Assembly: GCA_029557895.1 (NCBI GenBank)
Contig: JAKQHT010000024.1
Span: 37,602-101,601, forward strand
DNA from: Bacteroidota bacterium
GTDB taxonomy: Bacteria > Bacteroidota > Bacteroidia > Flavobacteriales > Flavobacteriaceae
Direction: 5' to 3'
DNA length: 64,000 bases
Below are positions 10,941-20,119 of the stretch, one piece after another (the stretch's first letter is position 1; every line of letters begins with the position of its first letter). The position numbers were made by a program, and so were the translations under genes. The notes below the pieces were generated by a model. That model was given only the letters and a program-made list of their open reading frames with translations, was not told where the DNA came from and searched no databases.

Positions 10941-13430
10941 ATGAACAAGCATCGCTTTTTTTTGGTCCTCTTTTTATGTTTCGGGCTTTCAATTTCTGCC
11001 CAACAAGTGACGTCCCCAAAAGATTTTTTGGGATATGAATTGGGCACTAGGTTTTCGCGTCACCATCAAGTAGTGGATTATTATAATAAGATTGCTGCAG
11101 AAGCACCTGGGAATATCATCCTAGAACAATATGGAACGACCTACGAGCACCGACCGTTGTTTCTTGCCTATATTTCTTCAATAGAAAACATTAAGAACAT
11201 TGAACGAATAAGAGAAAACAACCTGAAACAGACCGGTATGTTGGGTGGTACTTCCGGTACAAACGACATTGCCGTTGTTTGGTTGAGCTACAATGTGCAC
11301 GGCAACGAGGCATCGAGCACCGAGGCATCGATGAAAACCATTTATGAGTTATTGACAAAACATCAAGATTGGCTGGAAAATACCGTGGTAATTCTTGATC
11401 CTTGTTTGAATCCTGACGGTCGCGATCGTTATATTAACTGGTTTAACCAAACAACCGGAACACCTTACAACATAGACCAACAGGCTTCGGAACACAACCA
11501 GCCTTGGCCTTATGGGCGGTCAAACCATTACCTTTTTGACCTTAACCGCGATTGGTTTTGGGCATCTCAAAAAGAATCGCAGGCCCGAATCAAGATGTAC
11601 AACAAATGGTTGCCCCAAATCCATGTCGATTTTCACGAACAAGGTAGAAACGAACCGTATTATTTTGCACCCGCCGCCGAACCTTTGCACGAGATTATCA
11701 CGGACTGGCAACGCAATTTTCAAGTGGAAATAGGAAAAAACAACGCCAAATATTTTGATGAAAAAGGTTGGCTCTTCTTTACCCGGGAACGTTTTGACCT
11801 CCTTTACCCAAGCTATGGTGACACGTACCCGACATATTTGGGAGCCATCGGGATGACCTACGAACAAGCGGGACAGGCAGGGCTGGGCATTCTCAATGAC
11901 GAAGGTGAAATTGTTACCCTGGTGGACAGGGTGGCCCACCACACAACCACTGGGCTTTCTACCGTGGAAATCAGCTCAAAAAATGCCAAAAAGCTCAATG
12001 AAGAATTCAAAGAATATTTTGGATCCACTTCAACTATGAAAGAAAAAAGTTATGTGCTTCGAGGAAAACCCGATAAAATCGAAGCTTTAAAAAAACTTCT
12101 GGATCTGCATGAAATTCAGTACGGTAATGCCCAAAACACCAAGGTCAGTGGTGTTGTATATTCAACCCAAAAAAATGGAACATTCAACACCACCGCAGAG
12201 GATTTGGTCATCAACACCAATCAGCCAAAAGGCAGAATGGTCAAGGTGCTTTTTGAACCCAAAACCAAATTAGCAGATTCGCTTACCTACGACATCACGG
12301 CTTGGAGTTTGCCGTATGTATATGGTGTCGAGGCAATTTCGACCTCAACTCAGGTTCCAATGCGCCAGGTATCGTCCGAAAAACCTCAAACTTCTATTGA
12401 TGGATCAGCTGTAGCTTACATTGCCAAATGGGACAATATGACAGACGCAAAATTCCTTTCAGAATTGTTAAACCTCAACTTTAAAGTCCGTTTTACCGAA
12501 AAATCGTTCCAAACAAAAAGTCCTGAAGAAAACTTTGATAAAGGCTCACTAATAATTACCCGTGGCGACAACGGTGGCATAACAGATTTTGACACCAAAC
12601 TTGTCTCAATTGCAAACAAATTTAACAGGACACTTGTAGCCACCCATAGTAGTTTTTCAAAATCTGGCCCGGACTTTGGTTCACCCGACGTGAAACCCGT
12701 CAACAAGCCGAAAATTGCCGTGCTCTCCGGTGACGGTATTTCTACCTTGGGTTATGGAGAGGTATGGCATTTCTTTGAACAACAACTCTCGTATCCCGTT
12801 ACGTCGGTAAGGGTTGAAGACTTCAAAAATCTCAACCTATTCAAGTACAATGTACTGATACTCCCCGATGGCCGTTATGGCCGTTTGTTTGATGATAGCG
12901 CCATGGCACAATTAAAAGATTGGATAAGCAAGGGCGGTAAGCTCATTGCCATTGAAAGAGCGCTCAATGTCTTTGCCGACAAAGATGGTTTTGCCCTGAA
13001 ACACAACAAACCACAAGACACCACCGCAAAAAAGAACCTTGTCCCTTATGCACAAAGAGAACGCGAGTCTGCAAAAAATTTTATCTCCGGGGCAATTTTT
13101 AAAAGCCGAGTGGATACCACACATCCCATGGCTTTTGGTTATGAAGACTCCTATTTCACTCTAAAGCTTGACAACACTTCGTACAGCCTGCTTGAGAAGG
13201 GCTACAATGTGGCGTGGCTTGAAGACAACCCTAAACCCATATCGGGATTTGCCGGTAGCGAAGCCTTGAAAAATATTGGCAACTCTCTGGTTTTTGGAGA
13301 AGAACCATATGGCAACGGCAGCATTGTGTATATAGTGGACAATACCCTGTTCCGAAGTTTCTGGGAAAACGGCAAGCTCTTTTTTGTCAACGCAGTATTT
13401 ATGGTAAACAGTAATGGCTTTGGACTTTAA
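10941..13430 (+). CDS. Secreted M14 family zinc carboxypeptidase
   Basis: 829 residues with an N-terminal signal peptide (MNKHRFFLVLFLCFGLSISAQQ). The M14 zinc site is visible as HGNE (about residue 119) with the third ligand His in IHVDFHEQG (about 228). The expected substrate-pocket region PDGRDRYINW and a plausible catalytic Glu lie between about 150 and 350. The C-terminal 400 residues include a segment resembling a class I amidotransferase-like fold (KIAVLSGDGISTLGYGEVWHFFEQ) common in large Bacteroidota M14 proteins. It probably degrades extracellular or periplasmic peptides. Substrate is unknown. It is divergent from bshC. Confidence 0.9.
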   Translation: MNKHRFFLVLFLCFGLSISAQQVTSPKDFLGYELGTRFSRHHQVVDYYNKIAAEAPGNIILEQYGTTYEHRPLFLAYISSIENIKNIERIRENNLKQTGMLGGTSGTNDIAVVWLSYNVHGNEASSTEASMKTIYELLTKHQDWLENTVVILDPCLNPDGRDRYINWFNQTTGTPYNIDQQASEHNQPWPYGRSNHYLFDLNRDWFWASQKESQARIKMYNKWLPQIHVDFHEQGRNEPYYFAPAAEPLHEIITDWQRNFQVEIGKNNAKYFDEKGWLFFTRERFDLLYPSYGDTYPTYLGAIGMTYEQAGQAGLGILNDEGEIVTLVDRVAHHTTTGLSTVEISSKNAKKLNEEFKEYFGSTSTMKEKSYVLRGKPDKIEALKKLLDLHEIQYGNAQNTKVSGVVYSTQKNGTFNTTAEDLVINTNQPKGRMVKVLFEPKTKLADSLTYDITAWSLPYVYGVEAISTSTQVPMRQVSSEKPQTSIDGSAVAYIAKWDNMTDAKFLSELLNLNFKVRFTEKSFQTKSPEENFDKGSLIITRGDNGGITDFDTKLVSIANKFNRTLVATHSSFSKSGPDFGSPDVKPVNKPKIAVLSGDGISTLGYGEVWHFFEQQLSYPVTSVRVEDFKNLNLFKYNVLILPDGRYGRLFDDSAMAQLKDWISKGGKLIAIERALNVFADKDGFALKHNKPQDTTAKKNLVPYAQRERESAKNFISGAIFKSRVDTTHPMAFGYEDSYFTLKLDNTSYSLLEKGYNVAWLEDNPKPISGFAGSEALKNIGNSLVFGEEPYGNGSIVYIVDNTLFRSFWENGKLFFVNAVFMVNSNGFGL

Positions 13431-13476
13431 ACCAGATAAAACCACAAATCTCAAATTCTAAAATCGTTTTACAATT

Positions 13477-14787
13477 TCAATAAGCTTCAACAACTTCGCC
13501 ATATAGGTCAAAATCGGCCGCATCGGTAATTCGAACCATAGCAAATTCACCGGTCTTCAGGTAACATTTAGTGGCATCGATCAGCACTTCATTGTCCACA
13601 TCGGGCGAATCGAACTCTGTTCTCCCTACAAAGTAATTGCCTTCTTTTCGGTCTATGACCACCTTGAATTCTTTCCCTATTTTTTCTTGGTTCAATTCCC
13701 ACGAAATCTGCGATTGTAATTCCATAATCTGGTTGGCGCGTTGTTGTTTTACAGCTTCAGGGACGTCATCGACCAAATTGTAAGCATGAGTATTTTCTTC
13801 ATGAGAGTAGGTAAAACAGCCCAATCGCTCAAAACGCATCTCTTTTACCCAGTCTTTCAAAGTTTGAAAATCGGCTTCAGTTTCGCCGGGATAGCCCACT
13901 ATCAAAGTAGTTCTGATAGCCATTTCGGGTACGGTGTTTCGGAAATCCCGCAATAATCGGGTGGTCTTTTCTTTGGTGGTACCGCGACGCATCGATTTTA
14001 AAATAGGGTCAGAGATATGTTGCAAAGGGATGTCGATGTAGTTGCATATTTTGGGTTCTTTGCGCATTACTTCCAATACATCCATAGGAAATCCTGCAGG
14101 AAATGCATAATGGAGACGTATCCACTCCAAACCATCAACTTCTACAAGGTTTTCCAAAAGTTCGGCAAGATTGCGCTTTTTGTACAGATCCAATCCGTAA
14201 TAGGTCAAATCTTGCGCAATGAGTATCAATTCCTTGACTCCATTGGCAGTCAATTTTTTTGCCTCAAGGACCAATTCTTCAATAGGTGTGCTTCGATGTT
14301 TTCCTCGCATCAGCGGAATTGCACAAAAGCTGCAAGGTCGGTCGCAGCCCTCGGCAATCTTGAGATAGGCATAATTTTTGGGCGTGGTGGTCAACCGTTC
14401 GCCAATAAGTTCGTGTTTGTAATCTGCACCTAGTGCTTTTAATAAACTTGGCAGTTCTGTGGTACCGAAATACTGATCCACATCGGGTATTTCTTTCTGG
14501 AGATCGGGCTTGTAGCGTTCGCTCAAACATCCGGTAACGAACACCTTATCCACAATTCCTTGTTCTTTTTTCTGCATAAACTCCAGTATGGTGTTTATGC
14601 TCTCTTCTTTGGCGTTATTGATAAAACCACAAGTATTGATGACCACAATGTTTCCTTCTTGCTCGTGCACTACATCTTTGCCACTGGCCTTTAGCTGGCC
14701 CATAAGCACCTCACTGTCATATACGTTTTTGCTACATCCCAACGTTACAACATTGATACGGTTTTTCTTGAGCGATTTTGTTCTCAT
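13477..14787 (-). CDS. rimO: Ribosomal protein S12 methylthiotransferase RimO
   Basis: 436 residues from MRTKSLKKNRINVVTLGCSKN (14787). The extra 21 codons in the ORF track lie across the -7 box and are unlikely to be translated. The N-terminal UPF0004 domain has the first cluster's cysteines (LGCSKNVYDSEV, NTCGFI, TGCLSERY). The radical-SAM cluster is EGCDRPCSFC (about residue 145), and a C-terminal TRAM domain follows. RimO adds a methylthio group to an Asp of uS12. No SAM-domain residue looks missing. Confidence 0.96.
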   Translation of the reverse strand: MRTKSLKKNRINVVTLGCSKNVYDSEVLMGQLKASGKDVVHEQEGNIVVINTCGFINNAKEESINTILEFMQKKEQGIVDKVFVTGCLSERYKPDLQKEIPDVDQYFGTTELPSLLKALGADYKHELIGERLTTTPKNYAYLKIAEGCDRPCSFCAIPLMRGKHRSTPIEELVLEAKKLTANGVKELILIAQDLTYYGLDLYKKRNLAELLENLVEVDGLEWIRLHYAFPAGFPMDVLEVMRKEPKICNYIDIPLQHISDPILKSMRRGTTKEKTTRLLRDFRNTVPEMAIRTTLIVGYPGETEADFQTLKDWVKEMRFERLGCFTYSHEENTHAYNLVDDVPEAVKQQRANQIMELQSQISWELNQEKIGKEFKVVIDRKEGNYFVGRTEFDSPDVDNEVLIDATKCYLKTGEFAMVRITDAADFDLYGEVVEAY

Positions 14788-14837
14788 ATCTATTTCCCAC
14801 AAAAGCAGGAATACCATTAATTTAATTGTCGAAGGTG

Positions 14838-14845
14838 CAAAGATA
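14838..14845 (-). promoter_or_regulatory. -7 promoter box of rimO
   Basis: Minus strand TATCTTTG followed by C, an exact consensus match about 50 nt before the chosen ATG. This supports the shorter RimO start. Confidence 0.5.
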
Positions 14846-14951
14846 CACAATGATTTAAGATTTTTGGTTTGACATACCGGAATCGAATATTAACAACCAA
14901 AACTTTAAACCATTCGTATATTAAGTTAGTCATACCTAAAAGCTCAATACC

Positions 14952-16040
14952 ATGAACACCAAACTATTCCCCTTGCCTTTATTGTTTTTTCTTTTTCTTT
15001 TGAATTGTGCTTCCGACGATCCAACACCACCCGACGATACCCCCGATAGTGCTCATACATATTTCCCGCCCATTGGTTCTGACACCTGGGAAACAATAAC
15101 CGCCACTGAACTTGGTTGGAACGAAAACCAGATACAGCCATTACTCGATTTTTTGGAAGAAAAACACAGTAAAGGATTCATCATGCTTTACGATGGCAAA
15201 ATTGTGGTTGAAGCCTATCTGAACGGCCATTTTGCTACAATGCCCTGGTACTGGGCAAGCGCTGGCAAGACCTTAACGTCCACCGTTTCGGGTATTGCGC
15301 AAGCCGAGGGGCTGCTCGACATCAACGATAAGGTTTCGGACCATCTCGGTACAGGATGGACGAGTGCGCCATTAGAAAAAGAAAACCTAATCAACTGCAA
15401 GCATTTGCTATCGATGTCCTCCGGTCTGAATGATGCTTTAGGCGATGACGTTTCGCCACCAAACCTCCAATATGTATCTGATGCGGGAACACGTTGGGCT
15501 TATCACAATGTCTATGTAAAAATGCAAGATGTGGTAGCAGCAGCCAGCAATCAATCTTGGACCGATTACTTCAATGCCAAATTAAAAAACCGAATTGGGA
15601 TGGGCGGCACTTGGATTTCGCAAAATGCTTTGAGGGTTTACTGGAGCAACACGCGAAGTATGGCACGCTTTGGGCTGATGGTCTATGCCAAAGGAAAATG
15701 GGAAAACACCCAGATAGTCCCCGAGGCATTTTTGAACGAAGCTACCAATACCTCGCAAAACATCAACCTTGCCTATGGTTACTTATGGTGGATCAATGGC
15801 AAACCATCATACCACTTGCCCATGGTCCAGTTTGAGTTTCAGGGCGAATTGATTCCAAACGCTCCAGCAGATATGTACGCTGCTCTGGGCAAGAACGACC
15901 AGAAACTTTATATTGTGCCAAGCAAAAAATTGGTCATCGTGCGAATGGGTGAAGTGGCAAACCCCGAAAACCCTACTTTTGGGCTTTCTGGGTTTGATGA
16001 AGCACTTTGGGATAAAATCAATGCTGTTATAGGTCTTTGA
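14952..16040 (+). CDS. Lipoprotein serine hydrolase (beta-lactamase/class C family)
   Basis: 362 residues. The signal peptide ends in a lipobox-like LLNCASDD, predicting an envelope lipoprotein. The active-site motifs of the class C beta-lactamase/penicillin-binding fold are visible: SxxK as SAGK in WASAGKTLTS (about residue 105) and YxN as YHN in WAYHNVYVK (about 187). Family members include esterases, DD-peptidases and true AmpC enzymes; the lipoprotein anchor and sequence are not typical of AmpC, so I do not predict antibiotic resistance. It converges with ftsY, leaving only 6 nt between stops. Confidence 0.87.
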   Translation: MNTKLFPLPLLFFLFLLNCASDDPTPPDDTPDSAHTYFPPIGSDTWETITATELGWNENQIQPLLDFLEEKHSKGFIMLYDGKIVVEAYLNGHFATMPWYWASAGKTLTSTVSGIAQAEGLLDINDKVSDHLGTGWTSAPLEKENLINCKHLLSMSSGLNDALGDDVSPPNLQYVSDAGTRWAYHNVYVKMQDVVAAASNQSWTDYFNAKLKNRIGMGGTWISQNALRVYWSNTRSMARFGLMVYAKGKWENTQIVPEAFLNEATNTSQNINLAYGYLWWINGKPSYHLPMVQFEFQGELIPNAPADMYAALGKNDQKLYIVPSKKLVIVRMGEVANPENPTFGLSGFDEALWDKINAVIGL

Positions 16041-16046
16041 TGCGAA

Positions 16047-17000
16047 TTACTTAAAAAAGGAATCTACAAATTCAAACTTATTAAAAACCTGAAGATCATC
16101 AATCCCCTCTCCCACACCTATATATTTCACGGGAATCTGAAACTGATCGGAAATACCGATAACCACTCCTCCTTTTGCGGTACCGTCCAACTTGGTAACT
16201 GCAAGTGAGGTTACTTCGGTTGCTGCGGTAAATTGTTTGGCTTGCTCAAAGGCATTTTGGCCTGTAGAACCATCCAATACCAACAATACGTCGTGTGGCG
16301 CATCGTCGACCACCTTTTGCATCACCCGTTTTACTTTGGTAAGCTCGTTCATGAGATTGATCTTATTGTGCAATCTGCCAGCAGTGTCTATTATCACCAC
16401 ATCTGCGTTTTGGTTTACCGCGCTTTTAATGGTATCGAAGGCCACTGATGCTGGATCACTGCCCATATTTTGGCGCACCATTGGGACACCCACCCTATCT
16501 GCCCACACCTGAAGCTGGTCGATGGCGGCAGCCCTAAAGGTATCGGCAGCACCCAAAACCACGTTGAATCCTTGTTTTTTAAATTGCGAAGCCAGCTTGC
16601 CAATAGTCGTTGTTTTACCGACGCCATTGACACCTACAACCATAATCACGTACGGTTTTTTATGTTGAGGAAGTGAAAATTCAGTTGCATTGCCAGTATT
16701 GGTTTCCGAAAGCAGTCCCGCAATTTCTTCACGCAATATCTTGTTGAGTTCGGAAGTGCCAAGATATTTGTCTTTGGCAACTCGCGCTTCTATGCGCTCG
16801 ATGATTTTCAAGGTCGTAGCGACACCCACATCACTCGACACCAGAACTTCCTCTAAATTATCGAGGACATCATCATCGACCTTTGACTTTCCGGCTACGG
16901 CCTTGTTGAGCTTTGAAAAAAACGAGGTTTTGGATTTTTCCAGGCCTTTGTCCAGGGTCTCTTTTTTATCTGAAGCGAATATTTTTTTAAAAAAACTCAT
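16047..17000 (-). CDS. ftsY: Signal recognition particle receptor FtsY
   Basis: 317 residues from MSFFKKIFASDKKETLDKG (17000). The longer ORF start begins upstream of any SRP similarity, in the leader. The NG domain shows the P-loop GVNGVGKTTTIGKLA, DTFRAAAIDQL, DTAGRLHNK and the TKLDGTAKGG motif. FtsY docks the SRP-ribosome complex at the membrane in a GTP-dependent way. The acidic A domain is very short here, as usual for Bacteroidota. A strong promoter (17077-17108) overlaps the terminator of the upstream ribosomal-protein operon. Confidence 0.96.
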   Translation of the reverse strand: MSFFKKIFASDKKETLDKGLEKSKTSFFSKLNKAVAGKSKVDDDVLDNLEEVLVSSDVGVATTLKIIERIEARVAKDKYLGTSELNKILREEIAGLLSETNTGNATEFSLPQHKKPYVIMVVGVNGVGKTTTIGKLASQFKKQGFNVVLGAADTFRAAAIDQLQVWADRVGVPMVRQNMGSDPASVAFDTIKSAVNQNADVVIIDTAGRLHNKINLMNELTKVKRVMQKVVDDAPHDVLLVLDGSTGQNAFEQAKQFTAATEVTSLAVTKLDGTAKGGVVIGISDQFQIPVKYIGVGEGIDDLQVFNKFEFVDSFFK

Positions 17001-17076
17001 GATGCATTTTGTTTCTTTTCGGGAGTCAACAATCGAGCCTAATCTATAAACCTGAAAATTTGTCATTCCACAGGGT

Positions 17077-17108
17077 CAAATATAGGCATAAAAAAAACTG
17101 CTTTCAAA
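17077..17108 (-). promoter_or_regulatory. Promoter of ftsY, embedded in the upstream terminator
   Basis: Minus strand TTTG, 20 nt, TATATTTG: a full match to the Bacteroidota -33/-7 promoter. The TTTG lies in the loop and arm of the hairpin at 17098-17119, and the -7 box follows the terminator T run. Confidence 0.7.
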
Positions 17109-17119
17109 ATAGAAAGCAG
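17090..17119 (-). terminator. Terminator after the rpmB-rpmG-DUF4295 operon
   Basis: Inverted repeat ACTGCTTTC / GAAAGCAGT with a 4-6 nt loop, followed on the minus strand by eight T. It lies 27 nt after the DUF4295 stop. Confidence 0.85.
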
Positions 17120-17145
17120 TTGCGGGAATATAGTGTGTATATATT

Positions 17146-17298
17146 TTAGTTTTTCTTTAAAAAATCGTCCACAAATTCTGGAGCCATTACGGACTCAACG
17201 AACGTATAGGCACCTGTTTTTGGCGATTTAACCATCTTGATTGCTTTGGTCAACCTTTTTGAGGATGTCTGTAAGGATGCTACTGTCTTCTTTGCCAT
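17146..17298 (-). CDS. DUF4295 small basic protein
   Basis: 50 residues, too short for the ORF track: MAKKTVASLQTSSKRLTKAI... ending DDFLKKN. It is the DUF4295 family, a Bacteroidota-specific small Lys-rich protein that lies next to L33 and L28. Location and composition suggest a ribosome-associated protein, but this is an inference. The stop-to-start spacing from rpmG (8 nt) supports a three-gene operon, ended by the hairpin at 17090-17119. Confidence 0.9.
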   Translation of the reverse strand: MAKKTVASLQTSSKRLTKAIKMVKSPKTGAYTFVESVMAPEFVDDFLKKN

Positions 17299-17306
17299 GG
17301 CTTAAA

Positions 17307-17489
17307 TTATTTTATTTCTTTATGAACTGTCATACGTTTAAGGATGGGGTTGAATTTTTTCAACTCCATACGGTCGGGCGTATTTTTTTTGTTTTTTGTG
17401 GTAATGTACCGTGACGTTCCGGGCATACCAGACTCCTTGTGCTCAGTACATTCCAATATAACCTGTATTCTATTGCCTTTTTTTGCCAT
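17307..17489 (-). CDS. rpmG: 50S ribosomal protein L33
   Basis: 60 residues, [48 protein letters not shown], a clear bL33. It keeps only one of the four zinc-ribbon cysteines, so this is the zinc-free (C-minus) form. It lies between rpmB and DUF4295 in one operon. Confidence 0.96.
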   Translation of the reverse strand: MAKKGNRIQVILECTEHKESGMPGTSRYITTKNKKNTPDRMELKKFNPILKRMTVHKEIK

Positions 17490-17516
17490 TGTCTTAACTT
17501 TTTAGCTTGTGGCCGT

Positions 17517-17753
17517 TTATTTTAAAAATCCTTTGCTTTTTGCTTCTTTGATAGCCGCAGATATGCCAACTCTGTTGATGGTCTTCAATGCTGCCGTCGA
17601 AACCTTTAAGGTCACCCATTTATCCTCTTCAGGAATGTAAAAACGTTTTTTGATGAGGTTAGCATCAAACTTGCGTTTTGTCTTGTTCATCGCATGGGAA
17701 ACATTGTTTCCTACCATTGCTTTTTTTCCGGTCAGTTCACAAACTCTTGACAT
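17517..17753 (-). CDS. rpmB: 50S ribosomal protein L28
   Basis: 78 residues, MSRVCELTGKKAMVGNNVSHAMNKTKRKF, typical bL28. It is the first gene of the operon and is preceded by a well-formed promoter at 17794-17825. Confidence 0.97.
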   Translation of the reverse strand: MSRVCELTGKKAMVGNNVSHAMNKTKRKFDANLIKKRFYIPEEDKWVTLKVSTAALKTINRVGISAAIKEAKSKGFLK

Positions 17754-17793
17754 TCTTCTTTAACTTTAAAATGTGTTATTTCAAAACAGGGTG

Positions 17794-17825
17794 CAAATTT
17801 AGTAAAACTTTACTATTCCAACAAA
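17794..17825 (-). promoter_or_regulatory. Promoter of the rpmB operon
   Basis: Minus strand TTTG, 20 nt, TAAATTTG followed by C. Both elements match the Bacteroidota consensus. The leader would be about 35 nt. Confidence 0.7.
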
Positions 17826-17834
17826 CTAATGGCC

Positions 17835-19079
17835 CTACTTTTTTAAAATTTCTTTATGGAGCATTTCGAGAGCTTTTGCAGTGGCACGCTGGACGACTTT
17901 TTCTCGGTGGTCTCCAAAGTTAAAAATCTCTGAAAACACATCGGTTTTAGTAGCCAAGGCAATGCACACAGTACCGACTTCGGCCTCTGAATCGCCTTTG
18001 GTAGGGCCGGCGTTCCCGGTAGTGGCAAGGGCATAATCTGTTTCAAACAATGCCCGCGCCGATTGGGCCATAGCTTCTGCCACTTCTTTACTGACCACCG
18101 AAAATTGTTCTATAAGCTCGGGCCGAACACCCAAAATCTTGATTTTTGATTCGGTGGCATAACACACCACACCGCCTTTAAAATATCGTGATGCTCCGGC
18201 AATGGCAGTAAACGATGCGGCAATCTTTCCGCCGGTACAACTCTCTGCAACGGCTACGGTCTTTTGCATTTTGGCCAAGTGGTTACCGATAACGGCATCG
18301 ATGGTGCCTTCATCTTCAAAACCCACAAAATAGTCTTTTATCAAAGGCATTAAAAGCTCAACATGCTGTTTAATAGCCTGTTCAATCATACGGCCATTAT
18401 CAGATTTTGCTGACAAACGCAAACGTACCCTACCGAAATTGGGCAGATATGCAAGATGGATGAACGACGGCAATGCATCTTCCCACGACGCTATCATTTC
18501 GGCAAGTTTGCTCTCGCCAATACCGTGTGTAAGGATGGTTTTGTGCTGAATGAACGGTAAACGGTAGCGTTTTTGCAACCTCGGCATGACTTCCGATGTC
18601 ATCAATGCTTTCATCTCAAAAGGCACACCGGGCAACGAGATGATTGTTTTTGCAGCTTTGTCAAACCACATACCGGGCGCACTGCCGTGCAAATTCATCA
18701 AAACCTGTGCTTTGGACGGCACCAGAGCTTGGTCGAGATTTAACTGTGACGGTGTCTGGTTAAATTGTTTCCAAAGTCTGTTTATATTTTTTGTTACGGA
18801 CGCATCCCTGACCAATTGGTCTTCAAAATATTCGGTAAAGGTTTTTTTGGTAACGTCGTCTTTTGTTGGTCCCAAGCCGCCCGTAACGATGATGATATCG
18901 GCACGGCTTTCAGCTTCTTGCAATGCTGTTTTGATGTGTGTGCTTTGGTCCTGAACCGAAGTGACCTGATGTACGGATACACCTATCTTATTGAGACATT
19001 TGGCTATATAGGCGGAATTGGTATCAACGACCTGCCCAATCAGGATTTCGTCGCCGATGGTAATAATCTCGGCAAACAT
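17835..19079 (-). CDS. cinA: CinA family nicotinamide-nucleotide amidohydrolase / molybdopterin-binding-like protein
   Basis: 414 residues. The N-terminal MoaB/MogA-like domain starts AEIITIGDEILIGQVVDTNSAYIA with VTGGLGPTKDDVT. The C-terminal NMN deamidase domain (about 255-410) has AESCTGGKIAASFTAIAGASRYFKGGVVCYA and TGNAGPTKGD. CinA deamidates NMN in pyridine nucleotide salvage and hydrolyses ADP-ribose; its link to competence is historical. It lies 6 nt after the Hpt gene, so it is the last gene of a likely four-gene transcript. Confidence 0.95.
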   Translation of the reverse strand: MFAEIITIGDEILIGQVVDTNSAYIAKCLNKIGVSVHQVTSVQDQSTHIKTALQEAESRADIIIVTGGLGPTKDDVTKKTFTEYFEDQLVRDASVTKNINRLWKQFNQTPSQLNLDQALVPSKAQVLMNLHGSAPGMWFDKAAKTIISLPGVPFEMKALMTSEVMPRLQKRYRLPFIQHKTILTHGIGESKLAEMIASWEDALPSFIHLAYLPNFGRVRLRLSAKSDNGRMIEQAIKQHVELLMPLIKDYFVGFEDEGTIDAVIGNHLAKMQKTVAVAESCTGGKIAASFTAIAGASRYFKGGVVCYATESKIKILGVRPELIEQFSVVSKEVAEAMAQSARALFETDYALATTGNAGPTKGDSEAEVGTVCIALATKTDVFSEIFNFGDHREKVVQRATAKALEMLHKEILKK

Positions 19080-19085
19080 GTTTTG

Positions 19086-19427
19086 TCAGAGATTGAAATC
19101 GTGTTTTATCTCTTCGACGGCTTTTTCTATGGCGGCCAGGACAATTTTCAATTTACCAGAGACATCCAAATCTTTCTTTTCAAACTTCCCCCAATCTTGC
19201 ACTTCGATTAGGTCTTCCAAAACACCAAGTTCAAAGAGATCCACTGTGGGTTTCATCTTGTGGGCCGCTTGGTAAGCCGTATAATAATCTTTATCGGCCA
19301 CTGCTTTTTTGAGGCGAGAGGCATCTTCCGGCACTTCTTCCAGAAACGCTGCGGCAAGTGCCGCAACAAAATCGCTATCGCCATCCGCAAGCTCGCGTAC
19401 CCTGAAGAGTTTATAGTGTTTTTCCAT
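19086..19427 (-). CDS. Hpt domain protein
   Basis: 113 residues, a stand-alone histidine phosphotransfer domain. The phospho-accepting His is in AAHKMKPTVDLF (about residue 57), with flanking helices typical of the four-helix bundle. Such proteins shuttle phosphate between hybrid histidine kinases and response regulators, but no kinase or regulator gene is in the window. It is tightly packed between the FAH gene (stop adjacent to this start) and cinA (6 nt), indicating translational coupling. Its partners cannot be named. Confidence 0.88.
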   Translation of the reverse strand: MEKHYKLFRVRELADGDSDFVAALAAAFLEEVPEDASRLKKAVADKDYYTAYQAAHKMKPTVDLFELGVLEDLIEVQDWGKFEKKDLDVSGKLKIVLAAIEKAVEEIKHDFNL

Positions 19428-20039
19428 TTATTTGATTGTTAGCTTAAACATTTCGTTGTCTTCGATAAAACCCGTGAGCTCGTCTCCGGTCTCTACCCTG
19501 CCGACCCCGCTGGGCGTCCCGGTAAAGATAATATCTCCTGTCTTTAATGTAAAATATTTTGAAATATATTCGATAAGTTCATCGATTTTCCAAAGCATTT
19601 GCGCGGTATTGCCCATTTGTACCGATGAACCGTTGCGCATCAACGAAAAGTTGAGATGCTGCAAATCATCGAAATTTTTCTTTGAGATCCACGTGCCAAC
19701 TACCGCCGAACCGTCAAAAGCTTTGGCACGTTCCCATGGCAATCCTTTCGATTTTAGGTCCTCTTGCAGGTCGCGCGCCGTAAAGTCGATGCCAAGACCG
19801 ATCTCTTCATAATATTTGTGCGCAAATTTTTTGTCAATATGTTTTCCCACCCTATTGACCTTTACCAATACCTCGACCTCATAGTGTATCTCACTGGAAA
19901 AATCGGGGATGTAAAAGGGTTGGCCAACTTGCAACAGTGCCGTATCTGGCTTGAGGAAAATGACAGGCGTGTCGGGCCTGGCATTGCCGAGCTCTTCGAT
20001 ATGCTCCGAATAGTTTCTTCCTACACAGATGATTTTCAT
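19428..20039 (-). CDS. Fumarylacetoacetate hydrolase family protein
   Basis: 203 residues from MKIICVGRNYSEHIEELGN (20039); the 20 upstream codons of the ORF lack family similarity. Catalytic-core motifs are visible: the acidic metal ligands around HYEVEVLVKVNR and GIDFTARDLQEDLKSKGLPWERAKAFDGSAVVG, and the C-terminal GDIIFTGTPSGVGRV. The family includes YcgM/acylpyruvases and oxaloacetate decarboxylases. The exact substrate is not determinable. It abuts the Hpt gene. Confidence 0.92.
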   Translation of the reverse strand: MKIICVGRNYSEHIEELGNARPDTPVIFLKPDTALLQVGQPFYIPDFSSEIHYEVEVLVKVNRVGKHIDKKFAHKYYEEIGLGIDFTARDLQEDLKSKGLPWERAKAFDGSAVVGTWISKKNFDDLQHLNFSLMRNGSSVQMGNTAQMLWKIDELIEYISKYFTLKTGDIIFTGTPSGVGRVETGDELTGFIEDNEMFKLTIK

Positions 20040-20119
20040 TACAATTAGGGATAAAGGTTCAAAGACCGCTCTGTTTACTTTATCTGGGACTTGGCCCAAA
20101 ACATTATTGTATTGTTATA

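Noticed and set aside
14788-14850. Longer RimO start at 14850
   Set aside because: It would overlap the TATCTTTG promoter box and adds no family similarity.
14952-16040. Class C beta-lactamase conferring resistance
   Set aside because: The SxxK and YxN motifs are shared with esterases and peptidases, and the lipoprotein signal and overall sequence do not point to AmpC.
17001-17066. Longer FtsY start at 17066
   Set aside because: The extra residues match no FtsY and lie immediately after the ftsY -7 box, in the predicted leader.
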